NCBI GenBank assembly: GCA_964020085.1
Contig: OZ026597.1
Span: forward strand, 25,197,672 to 25,261,671
DNA length: 64,000 nt
Direction of reading: 5' to 3'
Source of the DNA: Micromussa lordhowensis
Taxonomy: Eukaryota > Cnidaria > Anthozoa > Scleractinia > Lobophylliidae
Shown here: positions 1 to 10,920 of the stretch, in pieces
How the letters are laid out: the number at the start of each line of letters is the position of its first letter
Position numbering within the stretch: the first letter of the stretch is position 1
Notes under the pieces: generated by a model
What the model was told of the DNA's origin: nothing
Seen by the model: the letters and a program-made list of their open reading frames with translations, nothing else
Database searches by the model: none
Made by a program: the position numbers and the translations under genes

Positions 1-32
1 GTGTAATCTGTAACACTTTCTCTTGTGTGCAG

Positions 33-3000
33 GTGTTTGACAATGTTTGGTATTATATACCAGCTTGTAGATGACACTGATGCAGTGTTCTTGGTAAGGG
101 TATAAACATTATTCAGTTTACACTCTATACACTCTGACTTTGAAAAATTTCCACCCCCAAACTATGGAATGATCTGCCTCTTGAAATTAGATTAAGGCCA
201 TTGGTTGCCGTGTTTCAGTCGCGTTTAAAAACTCGTCTTTTTAGAATTGCTTTTAGATAATTATTTCTATCTTTAAGTTTATACTTAGTTCAGTTTAAAT
301 TACTATATTTAGTTTTACTTCCATGACTGTAAAGCGATATAGAGCTTTGTATATACCCGGTACTCACTTTTTAAATGAAGTTATTATTATTAAAGCAATT
401 TATCATCTATCTCCCATGAGTGGAGTGCAAACAATGTGCAAAGTAATTCTTTCTAACACATGAAAAACAGTTCAAAGTTAGGATTTGGAGAAAGAAATCA
501 CTGGACTCTAAGTCTCTTATGAGACGTAAATTATTTGTGTATTGTTCAACCCCTGTTAACAGCCACCCTTGGAGAAATGGATAGTGGCCACTTAAAGGGG
601 GCTGGCTACTTTAATAGAGGTAAACACAATAGAAAAGCCTTCATTGGGACTTTGATTACTGGCTCCCTAATAGGGTAGCTATTTAATAGGTGGCTGTTTA
701 ATAGGGGTTTGACTGTACTTTTCTTGTTATGGAGCACTGGTCAATATATTTCACACCTGTATTGATTATATCTTCAAGGTTACAAAAAGTGTCATTGAAG
801 ACTTTGAACAAGATAATGTAAAATATTTGGAGCTGAGGAGTACTCCAAGAGCTAATCCAGAAACAGGTATATGAATGAAATTGACTTTCACAAGTTACCA
901 TCAGATAAAATTATGAGTCAGCCTTGTCCGAGTGTGTGGGAGGACCATGGGTCAAGATCATGGCCTATCACACCAAGTACAGCAAGGACTATGCAAAATT
1001 GATATGTAGGCTAACTATATGACTGAGTTAAATATATTCCCACCTCACCAACCCAACATAGGTGTTTAGTAGCAGGTTATTTATGAAGTTAGTATAAATC
1101 TATGTCTACCATTTGAAGTGTCAGGGAAGAAGATTTAGGTAAAAGTTTTAGATTAAAACAATTTAAAATACCCATGTGTGAGTGAGTAGAGACCTTAAGA
1201 GGTGGGAAAATGCACAGGTCACTAATAACATTATTGTGAATCTTCCCCAGTGCTCTTGACAGCTCCTTGCATTCTTGTCGTGTTGACAAATTTCCAATTG
1301 TTTGAAAAATTCTCTATTTGGGTGAAATTAACATCTGATAGAATTAATTGTTATTCGGTTTGTTTGCCAGGGAAGTCTGGTAAGAATATAAATTCTTTAA
1401 ATCAAGCTCATTGATATAATTGATTAATTAAGTTTACAGCTTGAGACGGTACATAAACCAGGGCTCAAAATAATTTTTGAACGGTGGCCGGTCATGTTGA
1501 CCGGCCAAACCAATTTTAGCTCGGTCATGTCTCGTTTTTGACCGGTCAAAATATTGAAAATGCTTATTTTGAAGAATTTCCTTATTAAGCCAAAAATATC
1601 GCCTCATATGCACAAAAATGTGTTGTTAAAGAGGATAAAAGTTGTAATCGCTAAAAGTATCACTTAAATGTGTTTGATTTTCATTTCCACAGACTGCATT
1701 AATTCTACTCGACATGAAACTTGCCTGGGTTAACAACAATAAAAACGCGCTATATTATTTTATTAGAAATGCTCATTTTATCGTAGTTACCCTGCACATA
1801 ATTGTATATATATTAACTTACCACTTACGCTAAATGCGATTTTGGTTGTAAACACGTCAAGTTTCTACCAAACACTAATAGGGCTGCATAGGCTCGTGCT
1901 ACAAGCGAAAGATCGCTGCCTTCCGCCGCTCAACATGCTCGGTCAGCATGTAGGAAATAAACTGAAGAAACGCTAACGAGGACAATTAAATCTGTAACTG
2001 CGACGTTGATTGATGTGATGTTCATTGTTGTCTAGTCTGTTTAGCGTATTTACAGAGGTTGATGTTTCCTGTGTTATTTTAGCAAGCCGCTAAGACGCCA
2101 CAGCATTCACTGTGACGAAGCCCACGATCATAACCATCTCATCTGTATTCTCCTATTTTGTAACTACAAGCCGCTGACTATTTTATTATTTCACTGTTTA
2201 TATTTTCCAGAAATAAAGGAAATTTTTTTTCTAGTGAATTATTTGGAAACCGCGTACTTGACCGGTCAAAATGACCGCCAAACCCAAATTTTGTCCGGAC
2301 AAATAGTCATCTTGGCCGGACATTGTCTGGTGACCATTAATTTGAGCCCTGATAATCTGGTTAAATCTAGTTAATAGTAGAATTAAAGTTTGGGCTGGAA
2401 TGTAAATTTACCAGTTGGTTTTCTTATTAGCTCCCAGTACAATTTTAATTTACATCATTCTAGATTTGTTATTAAAAAATTACATCTAACTCATGTGGAT
2501 AACTTACATGTAGTGAGTTGCACGTCAATCTTTTTCTCTTACAGGGATGACAAAGCAGTTGTATGTAGATGCAGTGTTAGCCGCTATCGAGGAGGCTAAA
2601 AAGACAGCTCCTAATATAACTGTGAGGTAACTATGCACTTTATAGCAAAAATTTGCAAGGTTGCAAGATCACTATCTTTTCTGTGAGGCTGCTACTCTCT
2701 TACACTTATTTATTTTTTTATTACAATTTAATGGCTAAAAAAGGAGGTTAAGAATACACAGAATAAAAAGCCATAAGGAGGGTCTGCGAAAGAGACAGAG
2801 TCCCCATGCTGAGCAGACCACCACAGAAAAAAAAGAAGAACAGCTACTTCTAAGAGAAATTAAAAGTCTAAGAAGGCATTGTGAGAAAATTAAGATGGGG
2901 TAATAAATAAATGAAGTTTGGTTTAAATTCTGCAAGATGTATAATTTTTGAAGGATCATTAGAACCCCTAGGTGTGTCTGGTTTCTTAGCAGACACACCA

Positions 3001-6000
3001 CATACTAGATTACAATGGGCTTTTGATGTTCATGATTCCAGAATATTCTTACTTATTACTTGGCCTTGCCGAAGGGGTATCAAAGAACAACAACAATCAA
3101 CCATTAGCACCTTTAATGCAATGACTTGCAAGCTTAACTAATTAAAACCAGATGGTGAGTCAATCCCTTCCTTCTTTATCCTTTGCTCCTCTGACTTTAG
3201 GGTTTGCTCAAAAAGAAATCTGTAAGACGTCACTGACTGTAGTGTGTCTGTCAGGAGCCCATATCTTTGATAGAATGTCTTGATCAATTTTGCTGTTACT
3301 GTTTATCTGCTTCCCTGGAAGGTTTATACTTGCTATAAATCGCAAGCTTGGCCCAGATGATGCCCTGGATACTGTGCATCTGGCCATTCAATACAAAGAA
3401 AAAGCTAAAGGGATTGTAGTGGGTCTTGACTTGAGTGGTGATCCTTCGGTAAGTAACCAATCACTGTTAACATCACAGTGTTCCAGCTGATATGATCTGT
3501 CATGTTTTAATAAGTACATAGTAGCCATGAGCATGAAACTTGCTTCATTATCTCACAGTAGAAAGAAAAAACTCTAAAAGTGGTGGAAGCAAAGAAAGGT
3601 GCAAAATTTCACCAGAATGACAACTGAAGGGGTGTGTGGAAAAAAGCCTTACGTCACTGACTGACTGGGTGTGTGGAAAAAAGCCTGCTCCTTTCCTATG
3701 GAATAAGCTGCCGCGGTCCGCACGCGATACAACGAATCTAGAATCTTTTAAGACTTTAATTAAGACATTTTTATTTAAGGAATCATTCCAGTTATCTTAG
3801 TATATTTTTATCTATACATATTTGTAATTATCTATTACTCATTTGGATTTTAATATTTTTAGGATATAAGGAAGATTGTTAATTTTAGTTATTTATTATT
3901 ATTGTGATGCGCTTTTGAATATTTTATAGAAAAGGCGCAATACAAATAATAAATATTATTATTATTACTCTTGATCTCATGCCAAATTCTCCTTTTTTCA
4001 TAGCAGAAAGGGGAAAGCAATTTGCTAGGAGAATCTTCCAGTCTATCAGATGTCACTTAAGGTCTTTCTCCATGCAACCCTTCAATTTTGTTTTCCTGAA
4101 ATCCTGTCACAAAATTAAACTCAATGAAATGTAATCCACCTCCATCTTTGTAATAATCCTGTACTTTTCCCCCAAATACTTTAGAATGTTCTATTGAGCT
4201 CTGTATAATCTCATTATCCAATTTGATAGGAAAGAAAACTTTCAATATTCAGCCTGGACACTGTTCTTTGTACACTGAAATACAAATCTAAAAAGAATTC
4301 TTTAAACTTTAACAAAGATTGACATGTTTGACAGGGTCTGGGAATAGACCAATTTCGATATATTAAAATTCAGCCTAAAACAGTAGTTCTCAGTACGAGG
4401 TTTTGGGGAATAACTACAGAGTTTGTGGGGTTTATCCCCCAGAGCCTCATGGTAATGTCTATTGTATTAGGCTGAATTTTAATATATCAAAATTGGTCTA
4501 TTTAAACATGTTCACCTCTCTTTGAATTAAAGTTGAAGTGTCCACGAATGGATTCCTTAATTGTCTCAAATGTCTTTAGTTATTAATTACTGTATTGTTT
4601 TGCTATTAGTTAAAACCACTTGACAAGAGTTGTAGAGATTTGGGCATTACTAGCGTTAGATTGGTGACTTGGTGCTTCAATTTAACCGGACATCTCATGT
4701 AGGAGGTGGAAAATGCCAAGCACACAACAAAACACATCCCTTATTTCTTGAGCCAGGCAAAAATATTACGTTTACTGTTGCGCTCAATAATTCATGGACA
4801 AGATTTAGAGCTCTAATTTGTGATGATACCCTCAATGTTTTCATTTTCAGACTCAAGATTCCAACGATTTTGTAGCAGCACTTAAGCTTGCACGAGAAAA
4901 TGGCCTAAAGCTTGCTTTACACATTGCAGAGGCAAGTATGAGTCAACCATGAATCACACACAAGAGACAGTGTTTCATCAGGATACTGAGAAGAGAGTTG
5001 AAAATATGACGCACAGCAGAGTATTTTTGACGAAATTTGTGGTGTTTGGATTGCCAATGGAACACTATCTCAAGTGTCTGAGATATCTTCTCAATCAAAA
5101 CAAAAACTAAGGAGTAAACGGAGAAGTAAAATTGTCGAAGTCTATGCTACTTAAGACCGAGTATCCAATTAACTTCCTTCACCATTGTGATTTTCTTTGT
5201 TTTAGCTTGGTGAATTATTAATGAGTTTGAGAACTACATATATTGTATGAAATAAAATTTTTTGCATCAATAATTTCAAACATTGCAGTAATTGAGGAAA
5301 TCAACTTCTTGTAAATACAGAAGTTGTCTCATGTGGAAAAACTGCCCCAACAGCCTGAGGTTTCATCTGTCCCATCATGTCATGCTAGAAATAGCTGTGT
5401 GCCATCTATGCAGGGTTGCTTTTCAAACCCACCTGGAGCTGACAGACCTATTCTCCTGATGTTTGGTGTATCCTCACAGATGTCATGGATACAACATTAC
5501 ACTATCATTGTGATATATGAAAACTATGGCATGAAAACTGTAACCTTCTTAACAGCTTCCTCATTATTAACTGAAAGGTTCCGGACTTGGAGGAGGCAAG
5601 AGTCTTGCTGAACTTAATCCCAGATAGAATTGGTCATGGAACATGCATCCATCCTGAGAATGGCGGTGCAGACGATCTTGTGGATATAGTGGAGGAACAT
5701 TCTATTCCTATAGGTGAGTTTGAAATACATGGCATTCAAATACAAATGAATATATTTGATGATTATTACCTTGCATTGTAGGCATACAATGTGTTTAGAG
5801 GACATAATAACAGTAGCCTTTTACATGTATTGCAGGCAAGTGGTACAAGGAGTAAAATATAACTAAATTATGCCTGTTTGTATATAAAGAAGTAATATTT
5901 TTATATACCCTATATTTGTACCCAATTGTACCTTTTTGGCGTGCTTTGGTACCATACCTGGCACGTTTGGTCGAGGTATGGTCCATGTTCTGGTGAAATG

Positions 6001-7207
6001 TAGTTCATCCAAAGTGCCTATGGTGAGGCCATACAAGCCTGATATACCACCAAAGTGTACGAAAAAAGTTATGATTACCGTGCCCAAATTCGGCCAAGTA
6101 AGCTGACATCACACGATATAAGGACAGTAGACAGGACTTCTGATTAGCTAATTGTGAATTTGGGTATGCCAAAATTATGTATAATACCAGTTGGACAAGA
6201 GGTTAACAATGATGTCAAAACATCCAAATCTTGTTCTTTTCAATGACATGGCGAAGGCTTTCTCCCTACAAGGCATGTATGTAAACATTATGGTAGGCAT
6301 TTTTTCACATCACTGTATCTTAGCAGTTGTTTCACTCACCCTCTGATGTTTGATTTACAGAACTGTGTCTGACATCCAATGTTAAGACCAACACTGTTCC
6401 ATCATACGCTGATCATCATATGAGTTACTGGTACAATAAACAGCACCCTTGTATTGTTTGCGTAAGTACCACAGACTATACCTCCAAAATTATAACTTGT
6501 CTATAATAGAGCAATTCCACACATGCCAAAGAATTTTGTGCATAAAACTGTTGAGATAAATTATATACCATCATGTGCACACTTTAGAAAGTTGAAACAA
6601 CAGAAAAAAGTTGGTGTGTGCTTTGTTCTTTGCATAAGCTGTTAATGATTCTCATTCTTAGCATCTATGAATCAAGATTTGTGAAATCATTCCATTATGC
6701 ACCTTAAGGCCATAGATTAGTACCTTTTTGATCTAATACAAGACAATATCACAATGAAATGATTTTGATGAAATGACTCATTTTAACTTTTACATTGAGA
6801 TCTAATGCCACCAACCTTTCAAACTAAACTTTGTGTTTATCAATGAAGTAGATACGCAATACTTTACATTTTCTTAAATATTTTTTAAACATTATTATTA
6901 AATATTATTACTGCAAGTTTAAAAACTTGCAGTGGTATGCAATGCATCATAACTTTAGCTTGGCAGACTGAAATACGCTAGTTTGTTTTAACTATCCTTT
7001 CAACAGACTGATGATAAAGGTGTTTTTTCTACAACACTGTCAGAGGAGTACTCTGTGATGGCCAGCACATTTAACCTGACTGAAGAACAAGTGTGGAACT
7101 TGTCATTTAGGAGCATTGATCATATATTTGAGGGAGAGGCCTTAAAAAATGATCTAAAAGAACTGTGGAAAAAAGAGAAAGGAAAAGTTATGCTTTTAGA
7201 TAATTAA
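33..7207 (+). CDS. ADAL: Adenosine deaminase-like protein (ADAL/MAPDA), 3' eight exons
   Basis: Exons read directly, in phase: 33-93, 779-866, 2545-2626, 3322-3448, 4851-4931, 5578-5713, 6361-6461 and 7007-7207 (stop TAA). Together they encode about 292 residues; family members have about 350, so the N-terminus with the first HxH zinc ligands is left of the window. Visible family motifs are KYLELRSTPR, GLDLSGDP, LKLALHIAE (zinc-ligand His and catalytic Glu), DRIGHGT, ELCLTSNVKT and TDDKGVF (the TDD of the deaminase active site). Known role of the family: zinc-dependent cytosolic deamination of N6-substituted purine nucleoside monophosphates to IMP. All introns are GT-AG except the one after 4931, which starts GCAAGT. 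Introns carry LINE tails and MITEs but no break of the reading frame. Assignment to ADAL rather than classical ADA rests on the SGDP and TDDKGVF wording of the motifs and is firm. Confidence 0.93.
156..395 (+). mobile_element. LINE (non-LTR retrotransposon) 3' end relic
   Basis: From 156 to the TAA at 258-260 one frame reads KLWNDLPLEIRLRPL and continues through VFQSRLKTRLF. This is the typical C-terminal tail of the reverse-transcriptase ORF in jockey/CR1-like LINEs. A short 3' UTR follows, ending in a TTATTATTATTAAA tract at 381-394. The copy is heavily 5'-truncated and lies inside an ADAL intron. Confidence 0.65.
542..715. mobile_element. Small TA-flanked MITE (pogo/mariner-like)
   Basis: The ends are inverted copies: the left end contains TCAACCCCTGTTAACAGCCA, and the right end read in reverse gives CAGTCAAACCCCTATTAAAC. 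TA dinucleotides flank both sides (540-541 and 716-717). At 174 bp it is far too short to encode a transposase. It sits in the first visible ADAL intron. Confidence 0.55.
1459..2351. mobile_element. 893-bp non-autonomous DNA transposon, hAT-like ends
   Basis: The left end CAGGGCTCAAAATAAT is matched, inverted, by the right end ATTAATTTGAGCCCTG with one mismatch. Inside both ends lie many degenerate copies of a GACCGGTCAAAA motif (about 1480-1560 and 2255-2335), as subterminal transposase-binding repeats often look. No coding frame of note was seen. The CAGGG start suggests hAT, but I could not find a convincing 8-bp target duplication. Confidence 0.6.
3696..3968 (+). mobile_element. Second LINE 3' end relic
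   Basis: From 3696 to the TAG at 3798-3800 one frame begins LWNKLPRSARDTTNLESF and runs on to a tail ending TFLFKESFQLS. This is the same C-terminal signature as the relic at 156 but clearly diverged from it. A 3' UTR follows, ending in a TATTATTATTATT tract. It is 5'-truncated and lies in an ADAL intron, in the same orientation as the gene. Confidence 0.65.
4343..4502. repeat. 160-bp foldback/MITE-like inverted repeat
   Basis: The left arm, beginning AATAGACCAATTTCGATATA, is repeated inverted at the right end, which finishes TATCAAAATTGGTCTATT. The arms are about 38 bp with few mismatches. No coding content. Confidence 0.6.
4932..4937 (+). other. Non-canonical GC-AG splice donor of ADAL
   Basis: The exon ending CACATTGCAGAG at 4931 is followed by GCAAGT instead of GTRAGT. 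The protein frame (LALHIAE) and the phase of the next exon at 5578 require the splice here, and no GT in phase is nearby. The remaining donor bases match the strong AG|GCAAGT consensus typical of functional GC-AG introns. Confidence 0.8.
4962..5234 (+). repeat. Dispersed repeat, copy A
   Basis: About 275 bp closely resembling 50071-50348 in the same orientation. Shared stretches include GAGACAGTGTTTCAT, GAGTATTTTTGACGAAAT, ACGGAGAAGTAAAATTGTC and GAATTATTAATGAGTTTGAG. Each copy holds a partial internal inverted repeat (a GACAGTGTTTCAT-type arm and a later GAAACAGTGTC-type arm, clearer in copy B). Family unknown. Confidence 0.6.
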
Positions 7208-7208
7208 C

Positions 7209-7214
7209 AATAAA
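7209..7214 (+). promoter_or_regulatory. Candidate polyadenylation signal of ADAL
   Basis: AATAAA starts two bases after the ADAL stop codon. If used, the 3' UTR would be only about 20-30 bases long; a downstream signal may be used instead. Confidence 0.4.
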
Positions 7215-7577
7215 AACCATGGAATGTTTATTTGATCCTTACTATTAAATTTTGTATCTCTTTCTTGAGGTCCATTCTTCAATGCTATGCTACAGTTTCA
7301 AGACATTTCAGTCTGACATCTGAAATGGTTGATAGTAACTGCAGTTGTAGACTGTTAACTCTGGAGGTAGAAAGAAAGAAAATAATCTCCCAGGGTTATT
7401 TTCAACCTGATGCTATATATAGAACACACTTGTCCCATGCAGCCAAAGATCACAACAGTGGCTTAGGCCCAAGGGTGCAGGGGGAGCCCGAGGGGCGGCA
7501 ACTCCCATATGAATTGGTCAAGAATGCTCGTCAGAAAATTTGAATTAAACCCCTAAGGAAGACCAATAGGGGCATGG

Positions 7578-7880
7578 TAAAAAAAAGGTAAAGTCTGCAT
7601 ACGAGCCTAGTGGCTCATCAGGCCGGAGCTTATCCCGGTTTCAGTAGCATGAAGTGACTAGGAGTATTTCTACTGCCCCCTGGATGGGATGCTAGTCCAT
7701 CGCAGGGTTACCCCCAGCATCAAATTTGCCGGTACCCATTTATACACCTGGGTGGAGAGAGGCACTGTGAGAGTGAAGTGTCTTGCCCAAGAACACAACA
7801 CAATGTCCACGGCCAGGGCTCGAACCCGGAGCGCTCGCTCCGGAGTCGAGCGCACTAACCATGAGGCCACCGCACCCTCA
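7578..7880 (-). mobile_element. tRNA-derived SINE with perfect 14-bp target duplication
   Basis: Read on the minus strand, the element begins with a tRNA-like head. It has an A-box-like TGGCCTCATGG (plus strand 7859-7869) and a B box GGTTCGAGCCC (plus strand 7816-7826). A body follows and ends in a T-rich tract. It is bounded on both sides by the same 14 bases, CAATAGGGGCATGG (7564-7577 and 7881-7894), a clean target-site duplication showing recent insertion. Related copies lie at 36432-36710 and, more diverged, 59876-60150. It lies between ADAL and FAM221B. Confidence 0.85.
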
Positions 7881-8919
7881 CAATAGGGGCATGGCTTGAG
7901 CCTTATTTCACCCCTAAAAGATACCACGTAAAACGGAATAGGCTCAATGAACAGCTGCTGTTCAGGAAGGGAGCACTTGCTAGCAGACTGGACTCGCGAG
8001 ACTGGCAGAAATCAAGGGTAAAAAAGGAAGTAATGAGTGTTTGTTTATAATATTATATCTGAGTGCACTCTAAATAATACTTTCACAGCTAAAAATACTG
8101 GAGTTTCAAAGTGAGACCAGAATCCTTGTTTTATACCCCTAATCAAGAGGACAAGCATCCCCAACCTTTTCAAATGGCAGAGTCCCTCTAGCTAGGGGAA
8201 CCAGTGCATTTATTAATTTATTCCATATGTCAAGACACTGCATGAAATGGGTACCTTTAATTTAAAAATTGAAAATTTGAGCTTGAACAAGCTGTAGCCA
8301 TATCAGTTTGCAAAAGTTAGGGCACCGGTATTAAAAGTTAACATGCTATGGATTGACTACAAGTATTCTTTTTGTTTTTCACTACATATGGTAACTGTGT
8401 TACGAATGTTTGACGCTGATATTATGAACCCCCTTACAACAGAGTGCAACAAAAAATAGTCCTCAGTCTAGCCAAAGTAACAGTAAAAAAAACTGTGGAT
8501 AGAACAGGAAATTACCCTACACTCAAACAGTCCCACATGATTTTTATTGCACCCATGATTCTCAGTTCTTTGCCCACATTAACTCTGAGTTCAATTCTAG
8601 TCAAATTTGCAAGCAGTCAGTGTAAAACACAGACTGTAGACCGCAGACTGCAAATTGGGGGCAAAACACAGACTGAGGGTAAAATGCAGTCTGCAGACCA
8701 GGGGTAAAATGCCAACTGTACACTGTAGAATTTTAAACTGAATCATGTTACCATTTCCATCATTGACAGGCTAAAAGGAGTATTATTTCGGCTAACCCAA
8801 GTGACATTCAGGCTAACCACAGTGCAGACTTTCACTGTGGTTTGCCTGAATAATCTGTTTACGGTCAGCACTTGATAAAGTCTGTAGTCTGCATGCAGTC
8901 TTTATTTCACCCATGTTTG

Positions 8920-8995
8920 GCCTGTATCACAGCCGCCTCTCCCCAAAAAGAAATCTCCAATTTTTTTCCGGGGAGAGGTGGCTGTGACACAGGCT
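8920..8995. repeat. Foldback hairpin
   Basis: GCCTGTATCACAGCCGCCTC at the left is matched inverted by a right arm containing GAGGTGGCTGTGACACAGGC, around a short A/T-rich loop. No coding content. Confidence 0.6.
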
Positions 8996-9469
8996 ACCCC
9001 TGCCTGCAGTCTTTATATTTGCAAGCCAGATCCGTACATGTACTCTAGTTATGCATGGTGCAAGTTCTTAAAAACCTAAAGAAGGCAGTAATCCTGAAAT
9101 GTTAGTTTATTTGCCTGACATACTGACAGCCCCCCAAATTTAGTTTATCTTTCTAGTTCAAGGCACTATGTAGCATTTATTTGGATTTTCATAAAATTAA
9201 AGATGATTTCCAGTCAATACTGCGCACTCTCGAGAGTTTTGTTTGCTTTTTCTATTTTGTTTCATGTAAGGCATTGCAAAATGTAACCACTTTGCAATTA
9301 CTTACATGAAGTGAATTCAAAGTTTCAAAACAACCGCCATTATATGGATGCGAAGCGGTTGGAGCCTTATGCTTTGTTCTCTCTCATATCACTTGATGAA
9401 ACAAATTCGCAGACTCCTAAAAAAGAAAGAACAATGGTTATTCCTTTGTGAACCGGTACACCAGGACTG

Positions 9470-9682
9470 GGGCGTGTTTAAAACACGAAATGGCGAAATG
9501 ACGGAATAGCACTTTTAAAAAAATGTGAGATACGGTTAACCCATACAATTATGGAGAGCTAACCACCTTCAAGTCAGTGATATTTAGGCTAACCGAAGAG
9601 CTATTTAGGCTAACCGAAGCGCTGTTTAGGCTAACTGGAGTGACATTTCGTCATTTCGCCATTTCGTGTTTTAAACACGCCC
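9470..9682. mobile_element. 213-bp MITE with 9-bp target duplication, copy 1
   Basis: The left end begins GGGCGTGTTTAAAACACGAA and the right end is its inverted copy over about 35 bp. The 9-bp word CCAGGACTG occurs on both sides (9461-9469 and 9683-9691). The interior repeats the word TTTAGGCTAACCGAAG. The second copy at 36837-37069 also has a 9-bp duplication, which fits Mutator-like (MULE) elements. This copy ends 134 bases before the FAM221B start codon. Confidence 0.8.
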
Positions 9683-9816
9683 CCAGGACTGAGCAGGATT
9701 CCCCGAGACCGAACTAGACTTTCTTCCCCATGTAAGCGAAACGGCATGATGTGTCTAACGATCGCGCTGACCATCATGATTGCTTGCTCGCGTGCCCTTG
9801 TTGCAACTCACTCAAA

Positions 9817-10920
9817 ATGGCGTACACAGAAACGTCGCGAATGAAACAAAACAAAAAGTCTAAATGCGCTTCTCCAAGCGATCCTCTCGAGAAAGCGATC
9901 AGCAATCTTACCCTTGAGGCGAGAGGCTCTTCTAAGGAGCGTAAATCTTTAATTCAGAGGGAGCGGAGTTCGGTAGCTGGTAATCGATATTCAAGATACT
10001 CTGGTATCAACCCAAGAAGTGGAACCAGCGCAGTTCAGAAATCACCGAATTTGAATCCGAGAGGTGGGCGATCACCTCAGCGGCAGGTTACAGAGCAGCA
10101 GAAGCCACAAAGAGCTGTAGTTCCGAAATCGAGGGCTATGTTAGCACCCAAAGGTTACACCATGCGTCCAATTATACCCGCTTCTAAGCCAGAGTTATTG
10201 CCAGTGGCCCGAGCTATGCACGGCGATGATTTTGCCCCGAGAGTCAAGAAGCTGTTTGATCCCGAACGCGAAGCGGCGATAGATGCCATCCACAGTGGAG
10301 TGTATATAGGTTGGAGGTGTCCCGAGTTTCAACATGATTGTATTCGTGTCTGCAAAAGTTCGAAGTGTTTCTGTGGTCATGTATTGAGCGATCATGCAAG
10401 TTACACTGGAAAAAGTGTGATGGTCCCTTGTGGTGTGTCACGGTGCGAGTGTAAAGCTTTCGCCTTTATCCCGTCCCGTCCCGAAGAAGCAGGTGAATTT
10501 TGGCTCCAACGCCGCCCGGGATATGACCCGAGCACCTGGCGAGCCAAGTGTAAGTGTAAACATACCCATGAAGAGCATCAACCTACCGGACTACGGAGAT
10601 GCCGGATCAGAGGCTGTGGATGCTCCAAATTTTTCTCGAATTTTCTGTGTTGTGCATGTGACAGACACTGGGAAGACCATGAAACTTCATTTGAAACGAC
10701 CTCCATGAGGAAGGACGCGGGCTTACCATATGGTGAAGCCTACCTCCCCTTTCACGAATTTCCGGAACTGCGTGACGTGGTCCTAACCGGAAAGGAGGAT
10801 GACGATAGTCAGTACCAAGCCCTTACTTCCGGTCCTTATGCAATACCAGATAATTCGCCAACAGACTTGGCATTGAGACTAAGAGGCGCCAATCCACAAG
10901 ACACACCATTCAGGTGGTAA
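9817..10920 (+). CDS. FAM221B: FAM221B-type cysteine/histidine-rich protein (367 aa)
   Basis: Single uninterrupted coding sequence. ATG 9817 (context CAAAATGG) is the first in-frame Met; an in-frame stop lies upstream at 9733. Residues about 1-130 are basic, Ser/Arg-rich and low complexity. The following GYTMRPIIPASK segment and the 'FDPEREAAIDAIHSGVYIGW' segment match the conserved core of vertebrate FAM221B. The core then carries ordered Cys/His motifs: CPEFQHDC, SSKCFCGHVLSDH, CGVSRCECKAF, FIPSRPEEAGEFWLQRRPG, CKCKHTHEEH, CRIRGCGCSKF and FLCCACDRHWEDHET. The spacing suggests several metal-binding knuckles; this is inference, since the family has no established biochemical function. Absence of introns is notable beside its intron-rich neighbours. 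The last residues are not conserved. Confidence 0.88.
   Translation: MAYTETSRMKQNKKSKCASPSDPLEKAISNLTLEARGSSKERKSLIQRERSSVAGNRYSRYSGINPRSGTSAVQKSPNLNPRGGRSPQRQVTEQQKPQRAVVPKSRAMLAPKGYTMRPIIPASKPELLPVARAMHGDDFAPRVKKLFDPEREAAIDAIHSGVYIGWRCPEFQHDCIRVCKSSKCFCGHVLSDHASYTGKSVMVPCGVSRCECKAFAFIPSRPEEAGEFWLQRRPGYDPSTWRAKCKCKHTHEEHQPTGLRRCRIRGCGCSKFFSNFLCCACDRHWEDHETSFETTSMRKDAGLPYGEAYLPFHEFPELRDVVLTGKEDDDSQYQALTSGPYAIPDNSPTDLALRLRGANPQDTPFRW

Larger units (their letters stand above)
7208..9816. other. ADAL-FAM221B intergenic region
   Basis: Contains the SINE, a hairpin and a MITE annotated separately. Between 8625 and 8710 there is a loose cluster of short related words such as ACAGACTG, CAGACTGCA and GCAGTCTGCAGACC. 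Between 8765 and 8830 there are GGCTAAC words like those inside the MITE at 9470-9682. No conserved coding frame was seen. The FAM221B promoter should lie in roughly the last few hundred bases. Confidence 0.5.

Noticed and set aside
7816..7869. tRNA gene suggested by A-box- and B-box-like sequences
   Set aside because: The tRNA-like part is only the head of the SINE and does not fold as a complete tRNA; the same head recurs in other SINE copies.
9751..9816. 22-codon extension of FAM221B upstream of ATG 9817
   Set aside because: It has no ATG (it would begin with GTG), and an in-frame stop lies upstream at 9733, so it is taken as 5' UTR.
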